From positions 1 to 64,000 of the forward strand of contig MU867107.1 of NCBI GenBank assembly GCA_033725935.1: a stretch of DNA of 64,000 bases. Reading direction: 5' to 3'. This DNA comes from Cladorrhinum sp. PSN259 (Eukaryota; Ascomycota; Sordariomycetes; Sordariales; Podosporaceae). Within the stretch, counting starts at the first letter, position 1. Every line of letters begins with the position of its first letter. This document shows, piece after piece, positions 54,201-64,000 of this stretch. Both the position numbers and the translations under genes were made by a program. The notes beneath the pieces are model-generated. The model ran no database searches. It saw only the letters and a program-made list of their open reading frames with translations, and was not told where the DNA came from.

Positions 54201-57200
54201 GATGTGCGTGTTGGTAGGTATTTGCCATCGTCCGATGTCAAATTCCAAATTGCTGAGCAATTGCGGTTGTACGTTGAGAAAGTCGGTATAAGTGTCGAGG
54301 TGTCAAGGTTGTGCAGTGTCATGTTGGGCAGCGAAACAACCGCCCGGGGCTGTCAATTGGCGAATAGGCATTCTCAATGCAGAACAGTGGAAATCGTGGT
54401 CGTTCTTTTACTTCCGCGGGCCACCAACGAAGTTCTGTTGGAGCTGTCACGCAGTCGGAGGCACAAGCTGGAATTCCACAAAGTGCTCGGGATTCCAAAT
54501 TCCTCGTTTCCGAACTGGATTGGCCGAAACAGGAAGGATGCTGTGCTGAGGTGAGGGGGAGTGGTTAGAGTGGTTTGGCTACCCCTCCATTTCTTCAATG
54601 TGCCCCTCATTTCAGAGGTGGTCTTGGTGGGTTGGGTGCAAGTGATAAGATAGCGGCGGGGCAAACGTGAAATGGTGGAATGATTGCACCACCATGGAAA
54701 TGCCAAAATAGAATCATGGCAATCAGATTCTCAGTCATTGTGAGCTGAAATTCTGCTACGGCACTCGACGTCTACATGGATTTGCATCGGAAGACATCCG
54801 TATCTCAGGTGAGACCAACAAAGAATGGAATTGCCCAATTGACCTTGTCACTTGAGGACCGATGGGAGGTCACGAAGACGTCTAGGGTGGCCCCTTAGCC
54901 GCTTTTTTTCTGATCAAGGGCACCCTGTACAATGGTATGGAGTCGGTAACCGCTAAAAAAGTTGGGGTCGTTCTTGGATGTTGAAGAGGGGGGTCATGTG
55001 GGATGGCATCCCGTTCATTCTCAACAAATATCCCATGTTAAAGTTTCAATGGCACTGGAGCCTCTGGGTTGTGGGAGTGGAACTGTGGGTAGATCAAGGA
55101 CAAAAAAAAACAAGAAACCTAGTGAATCTTATCTCCTATCCAGGGCTGTTCGCATACCGGTCCGCTACTTGACCGTTCTGCTTAACGAAGACGGATTCAA
55201 CGATGGTATCAACCTTTGGACAGCATGAATGGCAATTGAGTCAGTCGCACATCAGACTTTAGCATGGAGATAGGTGTGTCATGGGAATTAGAGACATGTT
55301 GCCAATCAAGGCAGTCATGGATGGTTGGCGTCGGTCTGCCACACCTCTCACCTGGGAGCCTGGCCGATGGCGGTTGATGGTGAAGGGGGTTACGAATCAA
55401 GGAGGCGATGAGTCTGTGGTGCGGATGATCCGGGAGCTGCCTTGTTGCAAAAAGCGACTCATCTGCTGAAATGTGCTGTCTATTTTCTGATCTTCCATCT
55501 TGATCGGGGATTAGAAGATTCCGTCCGTCAAGTCCGATGCTCATCCGGGTCAACCCAATTGCTCCATATTGACACAGATCGAATTGTGAATACGGGCGGA
55601 TGCTTCGGGGGACCTGGCGCGTCGTGGAAGGGCCAATACGCTATATCAAGTTTCAATTCATCGGACAGATGTATTCGTGATCAGGAATCTTCGGCTGCTC
55701 ACATGGGATTGGAGAATGCTGGTGTGCGTGGGTTGTTGTTGCAAGTGGATAAGTTCACTCCTCTATGCCCATCACACGACCCATCCCCATTCAGGCTTCT
55801 GAGGGGTGGGTCAAGGTACCTGAAAATTGCCAAGGGTACCCGGGAGACTTCCCCAACTCTTATCGATAAGTTCATCTGATTGGTTGACCGCCACGATACT
55901 GTGCTCTGGAGCGCTCCATCGACTTTCGTCATCGCCAGCTTCCAGCGGTGACTCACACTTTGGACGCGGCCACCTGGTTCCAAACCCCGACGTCTGCGAA
56001 AGGGGACCGCTTCCACGTCCGTGTTTTGGTGCTGATTGGCCAATTGACGTGCCCATTGCCTTTTCCGTCTCTCACAAGCTCAAGCGCACAAGTGGCAATG
56101 CGCATCGACAATTTGGCGATTTGACGACGACTTGAGACGACTTGACAATGGCACTCGGAAAGACAGGTGTCTGAGGTGTCGATATTGACTACGGCCTTTC
56201 GATGCCTGGCTGCAACGCGCACTGATGATGTGTCCCGATAGACGACACATTCTCCTCTCTCTCTCCCCTCTCCCCGCATAGCACGTCCAAGTCTCAATGC
56301 CCGACCGGAAGCCCAATTGGTGTTTCAATCAACTCGACGTCTTCTTCAATCGCCGCCTCCACCATGACCTGCTGGCCAAGTCCAATCCTCCCTCAACCCC
56401 TCCTTTTTGCTTGTCGTTATCGTTTGCTTCATGTTACTAACGACAGCGATTTGGAGGAAGAAAAGTTGGGGGTGGGTCCGACTGAATGCTTGTTTCGAGA
56501 CCGCAAGCCTGGTGAGGAGGGGGAGGGGTCGAGGTCAAGCCTTTCGGGGTTGCTCACAATGACAACTTTTGTAAGTCGACAAGTATTGTTTTATCTTGTT
56601 CTGTTCGCACCTGGTAGTTCCGCTCCTGGCCTCCAGTCGTCCCGGCACTTAGCATGTCCAGTATGTAAATCAGAGGCTGGGAGACATCCCAAAGCTTCGC
56701 CCAAGAACAGTCTCCCCACCACAACACGGCCAGTTCATGGAGCGCGGCACCCGCGCTTGAGCATCTGGCTATCTCCCCATTCCCATTCCCATTCCCTGTT
56801 GCGGGATGACTTGGAAGTTATCATCTGAACGTGGACGGCATTGCAGCGTCGACTGACGGCAGTTGCAGCATACACAAACACTATTGACTCTTCCTTTTTT
56901 GTCCTTCTATTTTAAGGGGTTCAGGTTCGAAACGACAACGCGGTTACATTGATATCCAGGCAGCCAATCACGGATCAAGTACACCCAGGTACATATCTTT
57001 GGGCAGAAGTACCATGACAGCCCGACGTGCTTTTTGCCCGATGGCTTCAATCCAGGGAGGGGTACATGCGGCTTGGCATTTCTGTTGGCAGACCAGTGAC
57101 TCGAAGTGGATGACTCCACGCCCCCTCCTCTATCTAGGCTGCCGCTTGACGCACACCCCATGCTGCCAGTTCAAACCCCAGATTCTTTTCCTAAAGCGCC

Positions 57201-57990
57201 GCTGTTGAAGGCGGCGTCAGGCTGGCATTTTGGCGTGGATGGAGAGAGAGATGCGCACGTTGTGCGCCGTTTTGAATCGTCCACTCAGTTTGTGGCCTGG
57301 TGTCGCAATCCCTCCGATTTCCGTTCCCATCCTGCTTGGGCTGCTACCGTCTGACCCTCGTCCTGGGAGTACTTTACCTACCTCTCCACCCTCTCCTATT
57401 TCTTGATTGTGCCCTTTCGCCCTTTTCCGAGCTTGTCTTTTGCACGCCTCTTGTCATCTGATATCGAGAACACTATTTCCCTTTTTTTTTTTTTTACTTT
57501 TCCGACACTTATAAAGTTGCCTCCGACAAGCCATTGGCGCGCCAGCTTTCTTTGCCACTCATACCAGCTTTCCAACGGTTTCCACTGATTAAGCCATAAC
57601 GAGGCGTTCCTCTTCAAGAACTCTACCTGAACACCTTCTTATTCACCAAACTCTCTCCAATTCCCAACACCCACCGGATGATGCGTTTTATTCCTCTTCG
57701 CATTGTCTCCCATTCAACCACCTGAGGACCCATTGAATCCTGGACAAAGAACCCACGGGTGCCTGACGCTGCCCCCCAATTGCGTATAAGACGGTCTCGG
57801 GCCAGCCTCTTTATTATCCCATTGATCTCTTCCATCTGGAAACACGGTTAGGGAATTTGCTTCTTCCAGACCGAACCGCCACCACTCCGATTCCATTCAC
57901 TCTCCCAAATCCCAATTGGAGTCGTCATCAGCCCTGGGTGTCAGTGCTTACGATTCGCCACTCTGCCTCCGGCCAAACAGTCATACCAAC
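51284..57990. other. 6.7-kb gene-free interval upstream of the SWIRM gene
   Basis: No frame shows a protein family I know. The longest (53991-54554, 187 codons, and 53303-53854, 183 codons) have weak coding character. The sequence is not obviously repetitive and not RIP-like AT-rich; it is mixed in composition with many caattg/ccaatt words. Purine and C/T runs occur at 53090-53170. It may hold a long promoter, long 5' UTR with introns, or noncoding RNA for the gene at 57991, all inference. Confidence 0.4.
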
Positions 57991-59220
57991 ATGGCTGACA
58001 AACCAACTTCTCGCATTTCGATGCAACATTCCGCACCGTTTGACCAGGACCGCACTTCAAGAATGGGATTGTTGGCATCCTCGTCCTCCGCTCTGCCTCC
58101 CCAAACACCAAAATCCGACATGACGACAATGCGCTCGGTCATGACAGACATGAAAAAGGTCTACGACCCCAGTAACCTCATGTCACCTCCCGAGCAGCCT
58201 CCCCTCGATGTCATCATGGTCAAGACGCTTGAGCTGCACCGAGTACCAAACCCGCCGCTCTCGCCGCCTGTGTCTCCCGGCCCCGAAGCCCATCACGATC
58301 TTCTTACAGCCAAAGACCCGATTCTGTTTCCGCCTGTCGAACGGCCCGCAATTCCTATGACGGCTCCTCTTTTCACGCCATCACGGGAGTCCCTGGACGC
58401 AGCCAAGGCGCAGGAGGAGAGATTGATGAATGAGCACATTGCGTCGCGCCCTGCCAGCCTTTTCGGCGATGTGCCACCACCGAAGCGGGAAGACTATGAG
58501 CTGGTTCTCTACTTCAAGTCCAACTGCTTCAAAATGTTCTCCAACAATCCCCGGGCCTGGCTACGCAAGGAAAAAGCACTTCTGAGGGCTGACCGGAAAC
58601 CGACACCTCTGACTCGTCCCCTGCACAAATTGCCACCCATCCTTCCTGCTGCGCGGCCAACAATTGTAGTACCACAGATTCCCAAGACATCTGTAGCGCG
58701 CGTACAGAAACCGAAGTCCCCCAAGTCGGCACAGAATCCAAGACCTCTCCGAGCAACTCCAGGACCTACTCGGCAAACAATCCGTGCCAATTCCAGTCCC
58801 GAGCCACGGGCGCGAAACAGTGCTCCCAACCGCGAAGACAAGGACTTCAAATCACTTGAGGATCTCAGCCCTCCCCTCAGTTCACTCCCGCCAAAGTCCA
58901 ACAGTCTCAAGATCGATTGGAAGGGAAACGCACTGGATTTGAGCAGTGATCCTCATCGGCATTTGCTCCACCCCGATGAGTTGATCTTGGCGAGCAACCT
59001 TCGGCTCGACTGTGCAACATACCTCACGAGCAAGCGACGCATCTTTCTACGTCGGCTGGAGTGCGCCAGGATTAATAAGGAGTTCCGGAAGACAGATGCT
59101 CAGCAAGCTTGCAAGATCGACGTCAACAAGGCTTCTAAGCTGTGGCAGGCTTTCGAGAAAGTCGGCTGGCTTCACCCCAAATGGGTGCAGGAACATCTTG
59201 CTCGTCGACAATTTCTCTGA
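57991..59220 (+). CDS. SWIRM-domain protein, FUN19-like
   Basis: Chromatin-associated protein of 409 residues from ATG 57991; the open frame reaches further up without an ATG. It is mostly disordered and Pro/Ser-rich, with a conserved block around residues 160-200 (YELVLYFKSNCFKMFSNNPRAWLRKEKALL) and a C-terminal SWIRM domain at about 325-405 (LDLSSDPHRHLLHPDELILASNLRL, TYLTSKRRIFLRRLECARINKEFRKTDAQQACKIDVNKASKLWQAFEKVGWL). SWIRM is a DNA/histone-binding helical fold in chromatin complexes. Fungal homologues of this layout resemble yeast Fun19 and fission yeast Laf proteins of Clr6 HDAC complexes. It is intronless in the coding part. The very long upstream interval suggests complex regulation. 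Confidence 0.88.
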   Translation: MADKPTSRISMQHSAPFDQDRTSRMGLLASSSSALPPQTPKSDMTTMRSVMTDMKKVYDPSNLMSPPEQPPLDVIMVKTLELHRVPNPPLSPPVSPGPEAHHDLLTAKDPILFPPVERPAIPMTAPLFTPSRESLDAAKAQEERLMNEHIASRPASLFGDVPPPKREDYELVLYFKSNCFKMFSNNPRAWLRKEKALLRADRKPTPLTRPLHKLPPILPAARPTIVVPQIPKTSVARVQKPKSPKSAQNPRPLRATPGPTRQTIRANSSPEPRARNSAPNREDKDFKSLEDLSPPLSSLPPKSNSLKIDWKGNALDLSSDPHRHLLHPDELILASNLRLDCATYLTSKRRIFLRRLECARINKEFRKTDAQQACKIDVNKASKLWQAFEKVGWLHPKWVQEHLARRQFL

Positions 59221-60633
59221 TTTGTGACTATTTTCTTTCTTTTTTGCGTTTGACACCCCAGCGAAGGATAGCGTCTTGGGCTGTTTCGAGTAATGGCCTG
59301 CCCATCTCGTCAAGGTTGACACCTCCCCTCTTCATTTGTCAAGATTTCCTCTCTACACACTTGTTTTGCATATTCACGGTTGGTTTGGCGGTTATTTTGC
59401 TTTTTGCACACTTTCGGACTGCGGCAACGGCAGCTGCAGCGCATGGCTCAGGATTCTTATCTGGACTTGGATGATATCAGGGTTGGACCTTTGCCTTTTT
59501 GGTGGTGCTTTTTGTCTCTTGGAATTTTTCAAGCTGCACATATTGAATTTTTGGTTGGCGTTTTGGGTTGGGACCGCATTACACACACAGGTTACCCCGG
59601 GAACATATGGAGATTGGCTACAGTCATGGTGATGAATTATACCCCCTTTTGCATTAGAGTACTGCATGCATGGATAGCAGCAGTATTGGAGGAACATTTG
59701 TATTTCCCTTTGTTTTGTTTTTTTCTTGCAAGAATATTCTTCTGTCAGAAGCAACTTGGTTTGCAGGAACTAGCGAATTGACAAGTACATCTACCTGTAT
59801 TGATTTTACTTTTTGTTCGTAGGGTGAGACTTCCAGAAAAAAACAAACTCTATTCATAAAATGATCGTGTCCCCGTCAGTGGCGTCTGAGTTTCGTTGTT
59901 CCATGGATCGACGGTTCAACCTGCCAGGCACGCAGGGGTAGAACCCTCCCGATGGTTCCCGACGACGGGACCGGCCTTTTTCCCCGTGTATCAGGGTGCC
60001 AATGATGCACAGTTGCTTGCGATCAATATGCAGGTTCATCCGTCATTCCAGATCTCGGGTCGTGCAATGTGTGATGATGTCATTCTCCGTATCGTGATGG
60101 ACACCCCCGGCTCCGAAAAATAAACAAGCTTTTTTTTCCGGCCCTACCAGTGCACGTAAACATTCATACTGCAGCACCGAAACCCGGCTTCATTTGCGGA
60201 GCCGATCCGGCCAAATTCAGTAAGTGGACAGGTTCGACGTTTAGTGGGAATTTGCATAGAGTACGGATGACACTATAGCCTATCTACGTTCACGAGTGGC
60301 TGCTTGGGTCACAACAAGCTTTTTCGCTTCAGTCGCGCGCCCTAGCTGTCGGTCTTTTTAGCCATGCGTGCCATGCGTGCCCATGTTACACTGCAGCGGT
60401 TTTTTAGATGATACGTATTCACTGCCAAACAAAGCGGAAACAAGGGTTGATCTACGGATCCGTACATTACGTGACAATAGGTTTATTTAGGAGGATTGAT
60501 TGATTGATTGATTTACGGCCTGGAATACATTATCTTCATAGGAAAGAAAAAAAAAAGACAAAAAGGAAAGAGAACAGGGGAAGAAAAAAAATGGCGAAAC
60601 TGATGCCTTTTAATAGTATTTTTGTACAACTCA
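59221..60633. other. Intergenic between convergent SWIRM and P450 genes
   Basis: Overlapping frames at 59336-59781 give hydrophobic readings without motifs. There is a (TGAT)n run at about 60496-60513 and an A-rich stretch at 60540-60592, which fits P450 3' UTR sequence. No gene is called. Confidence 0.4.
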
Positions 60634-62351
60634 TCAAGGTTCTTCACCTCTCAACTTGACCCTCACGTAAACAGGCTTCTTCTCCCAAAACACCCACACT
60701 TTCAAGTCCTCCCACACCACTTTCTCTTCTTCCTGCGCAGCCGCGATGTCGAACGCCCATAGGAACTTTGCCAGGATCAGGCGCATCTCGGCCCACGCCA
60801 GGTGCTGACCAAAACATGATTTCCCGCCTACGGAAAACGGCTGGGAGGCGTGTCGCTGATCGTTGAAAAAAGGGGAATCGGGGTTGGTGGTGGCGTCGGG
60901 GAGCCATCTCTCGGGTAGGAAAGAATCAGGCGAGTGGAAGTAGGCTGGGTCGCGCGACATGAGGTAGATTTGGGCGGCGAGGATTGTCTGTTGAGGTGTG
61001 TTTTGTTAATTGATCTGATCAAAATTGTTGTAAAAGAGAAAAAGAAAAGGGGGAAAGGAACCCTTACATTTTCCGGTAACCACTCGCCACAAATCATTCT
61101 CCCACCGGCCGGCACCTTCCTGGGAGGCAACCAAGGAATCGGTGGCGCCATCCTCATCCCTTCACTGATAACCGCGTTGAGATAGAACCCTTCGCCCTTT
61201 AGCGCGTCGAGCGTAATATCTATTTCCTCTTTGAACTTTGCCCTCAGCTCGCCCGTCAGGATGCGCAGCTTCTCCTCGTTGCAAACCAAGTAGTTGACAA
61301 TCGCCGCCATCCCGGTGGCCGCCGTCTCGCTGCCGGCCGCCACCAAGTCCATCGCCGTCGTGCACAGCTGATCCATCGACACGCCACCGCCGACACTACC
61401 GTCGGCATTCTTTTCCATCTGCTTGATGATGTGCGACATGGCGTCGGGCCTGTCGACGCCCTTGAACCGTCTGTCAAGTTTCTCAAGGATAAAGTGATGG
61501 TGCTGGCGGATCATCTCCTTCATCGATGCCGGCATCAGCTTTTTTAACGCTTTAGCCAGCCAGGGGTAGTAGTTCGGCACGGCGGCGAAGACGTACGACT
61601 TGGCGTGGTTGAAGAGCACGGCCATCCAGGCGTGGTACTGCGAGTGGTGCAGGCAGTCGAAGGATTCTGCAAAGAGGAGATCGCCAAAGATGTCAAAGGC
61701 CGTAAAGTTGAACCACTCGAGGACGTTTACAGATTTGACCGGGTTTGAGGAGACGGTTTCTCGCAGGCGGGTGATGAGGAGGCTGCTGTACTGCTGAAGG
61801 ATGGGTTCCTGAGATACAAGAGTGCGTTGGGTAAATGCCGGCGAGATGAGCTTCCGGACGCGGGCGTGGTTGTCTGCTTCCACGGCGCCGAAGATGCCTA
61901 CGGCCGGCAGGCCGGGAAGGGGGTCCCACCATCGGGGGTCTTTGGAGAATTGCGGCTCGCCTTGGCGGGTTTGCAGGACGTCGGTCCAGACATCTGGACG
62001 GGCGATAGAGACTTCGTCGGGTGCCACGCGGACGATGGGGCCGTATTTCTTGTGGAGGACCTCGGAGTCTTTGATGATGGTTCCTTTGATTTGAGAGAAG
62101 ACGTAGGGGAGGCGAGAGGCCGACCAGATGCGGGGGCCTGGGATTTTGGAAAGAGGGTGGAAGTAGAGGTTGTAGATTGCGCAGAGGAATGGGTACTATT
62201 TGGATGATTTTAGCGGTTTGCCCCGCTCCGCTGATGATGATGAGGATAGGATGAGTGAGAGGATAAAGTGACTTGAATGACATACACCGAGTAGCACTGC
62301 CGTTAGCAACGGCCAGTACCACGATATTCCAAGTACATCGATGGACATCAT
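60634..62351 (-). CDS. Cytochrome P450 monooxygenase
   Basis: Membrane-anchored (ER) heme monooxygenase, complete at 515 residues. Exons 62351-62286, 62195-61068 and 60987-60634 are joined over 90- and 80-nt introns (GTATGT, GTAAGG donors). The N-terminal anchor is SWYWPLLTAVLLG plus FLCAIYNLYFHPL, then PGPR, the I-helix AAGSETAATG, K-helix EGMR, the PERW block FLPERWLP and the heme motif FSVGGKSCFG with Cys456. The overall pattern (IPGPRIWSASRLPYV, KYGPIVRVAPDE) is that of fungal P450s near the isotrichodermin C-15 hydroxylase group. The substrate cannot be told. No backbone biosynthetic gene lies beside it. A partial FAD monooxygenase follows on the same strand further upstream. Confidence 0.94.
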
Positions 62352-63378
62352 CGTCGGGGAGTCAGGGATGGGTTTGTTTAGGATGGTAGGCTGTGTAAGA
62401 GATTATCACAGGGGGAATGAAAAATGTTTTTGAAGGCATAACAGAGCATTATGTATGCCTACCACTCATTCCGTTGATGTAACATTCCTGAACAAGTATA
62501 GCTCACCATACTTCACTCACCCCTTCTCGACACTTGAGGAGGGCCCACTGCATGCTCTGGCATCCGAATTCGTTGTCAGCCGTCTTTCTTATCTAAATCA
62601 GGATGATACCATAAATCTGCTCGCACGTATACTACACTAATTATGAAACAGCGCCAAACATATCGATCAAGTAAAAGATCAACAACTAGACTAGTGGCCA
62701 GCAAGGGCTGATATTAATCAGTGAACATATGCACAAGGGATGTGGGAATCACACACAAACTCCGGGTTCTGGACATATCTGTGTGCAACCATTGAATGCG
62801 ATCTCGCATTTGAGGCTGTCGCTCCTTGATTCCATTGGTTAATTCGAGGCTGACATACATGTACATCAATAGAACCATCACGGCACACATACGACTATCG
62901 ATTGTATAACCGCTTTTGGTGGGACGTTCGGATAGATCTTTGCTTGGCATGATGCAAGTCCCCCTGGTTCTGCTCTCTACATATATGCATTTCCGGCACA
63001 TTTGTTAATCAATTTGGGAATACCTAGGTAGTTTGGAATACCCTCAGATAGGCTGAATGCTGGAGGGTTGTCTAAGAGGAAGGCCAAATCGACGAGCAAG
63101 CATTGGGCGGATTAGAGTCTCGTGATACCGGCGGACTGGCGCTGGGCTAACAATACTGCCGGCTCTGGCCTTGCAAGACCGTCTATCCGACTATATGATC
63201 CGGAAGGTGTGGAGGAGAATTTTGGCGTCGGGCCACCGAAGCTTCATGATGCACTAGGCAGCACGTACATTTGGGGACTGCAAGCAGTCGTCACTGCAAG
63301 CGTAAAATCGGTCGACAGCAAGGGCAACAAGTGTCGCCAAGTCTTGATAAAGGACAACACGTTCCTATAACTGTGACC
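62352..63378. other. Intergenic between P450 and FAD monooxygenase
   Basis: Short frames only. A plus-strand frame at 63122-63370 lacks an ATG at its start and shows no known motif. It presumably holds the P450 promoter and the monooxygenase 3' UTR. Confidence 0.35.
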
Positions 63379-64000
63379 CTATTCCATTGTAGACTCAATC
63401 GAGGCTTTAGATTCAGAATTGGACTCCGCACTCTTCTGTTCACAAAGAGGCTTTGCTTTCCAAGCATTGAGCTCCGTCACAGTTTCAACAGAGGCGTCAG
63501 AATCCGAGTCTGCACTCTCCTCTTCAGAAAGAGACTCTATTTTCTCAACAGTGAATTGCTTCAAAGTTTCAATAGAGGACTTGGATCTTGACTCCCCACT
63601 GTTCTCTTCGCGAAGAGGCTCTATTTTGCCAGCAGCGAATTCGCTGCGCACCTTGGACGAAACCTCCGCCCACCTCTCTCTTGCGTCTTTTTCCGCGTCG
63701 AAAGCATACAGAGGTCGATTCTGCAGAAAATTAGATTAGTACTTATTGTTAATCAAATCTGGTCCCAACAGCAATCAAAGAAAAACTTACCTTTATCTTG
63801 ACCATCTCTGGATCAATTTCGACATGGTCATCCACATCCTTCAGCACATTGTGCCATCTGTCCCTCAGGTCTTCTCCATGCGTCTGGCTAACCCTCACCC
63901 TCGGAAACCTCAGCTTTTCATACGCCCTCGTAGCAACGGGTACCTCATTCCTTCCGACTAAATTTAGCACCACGCCCAGCACGCCCGCGCTCTCCACCGC
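63379..64000 (-). CDS. FAD-dependent monooxygenase (salicylate hydroxylase-like), 3' part
   Basis: C-terminal part of a flavoprotein aromatic-ring hydroxylase whose 5' end lies beyond the right edge. The exon 64000-63791 reads AVESAGVLGVVLNLV, YEKLRFPRVRVSQ and DPEMVKIK. A 70-nt intron (63790-63721, GTAAGT..CAG) leads to exon 63720-63379 with NRPLYAFDAEKDARERW, the usual end of the family. This is followed by an unusual acidic tail of about 85 residues made of three imperfect 28-residue repeats before the stop at 63381-63379. The catalytic FAD motifs are not in the window. Confidence 0.85.

Noticed and set aside
53991..54554. ORF of 187 codons
   Set aside because: Reading has no family motif and the overlapping frames are nearly as open, so coding support is lacking.
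63122..63370. Plus-strand ORF of 82 codons
   Set aside because: It begins with GTG, not ATG, and shows no motif; probably the 3' flank of the monooxygenase gene.

Overview
The window is nuclear DNA of a filamentous ascomycete, most likely a Sordariomycete near the Sordariales. The evidence is many short introns (about 50-100 nt) with GT..AG ends and CTRAC-type branch sites, two AA9 lytic polysaccharide monooxygenases, HET-domain genes, peroxisomal alcohol oxidase and PEX16, and repeat copies killed by C-to-T changes in CpA context, the signature of repeat-induced point mutation (RIP). No species is assigned. The sequence contains one 10-base N gap (46721-46730).

Layout. Positions 1-12336 are accessory, repeat-rich DNA: a dead Fot1/Pogo-type transposase (1210-3033), an apparently intact HET-domain gene on the minus strand (4024-8606), a dead second HET-domain gene (8995-9561), a decayed coding remnant (9893-10393), an LTR-like element (10889-11242) and decayed tandem repeats (11776-12336). 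From 13.7 kb on the window is ordinary gene space with wide intergenic stretches: AA9 LPMO (-), omega-type GST (+), PEX16 (+), SET-domain protein with a signal peptide (+), single-pass membrane protein (+), alcohol oxidase with a peroxisomal signal (-), Dabb-like protein (+), DUF427 protein (-), SKI2 helicase (+), CSM3/Swi3 replication-fork protein (-), complex I 21-kDa subunit (+), AA9 LPMO with CBM1 (+), SMP-30/lactonase-like protein (+), F-box protein (+), SWIRM/FUN19-like protein (+), cytochrome P450 (-), and the 3' end of an FAD monooxygenase (-) cut by the right edge.

The standout is the 5' part of the HET gene. What looks like a 2.8-kb minisatellite (about 5669-8437) reads on the minus strand as a tandem array of spliceosomal introns. 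Each unit begins GTAAGT, carries a YTRAY branch site, ends in TAG, and is separated from the next by exactly three bases. I count 40 consecutive candidate introns (55-104 nt) and 39 single-codon micro-exons between a 17-codon first exon (8606-8556) and the HET-domain exon (5606-4801). All phases agree, no micro-exon is a stop codon, and splice and branch motifs are kept in all 40 although the intron bodies show RIP-like C-to-T decay. Any subset of micro-exons keeps the frame, so the structure could give a combinatorial one-residue-at-a-time segment in front of an allorecognition domain, or could be removed by recursive splicing. I know of no described equivalent. The splicing itself is inferred and needs RNA evidence.

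A second unexplained structure is a gap-free pair of 142-bp inverted arms (42887-43028 and 43064-43205) that could form a long RNA hairpin.
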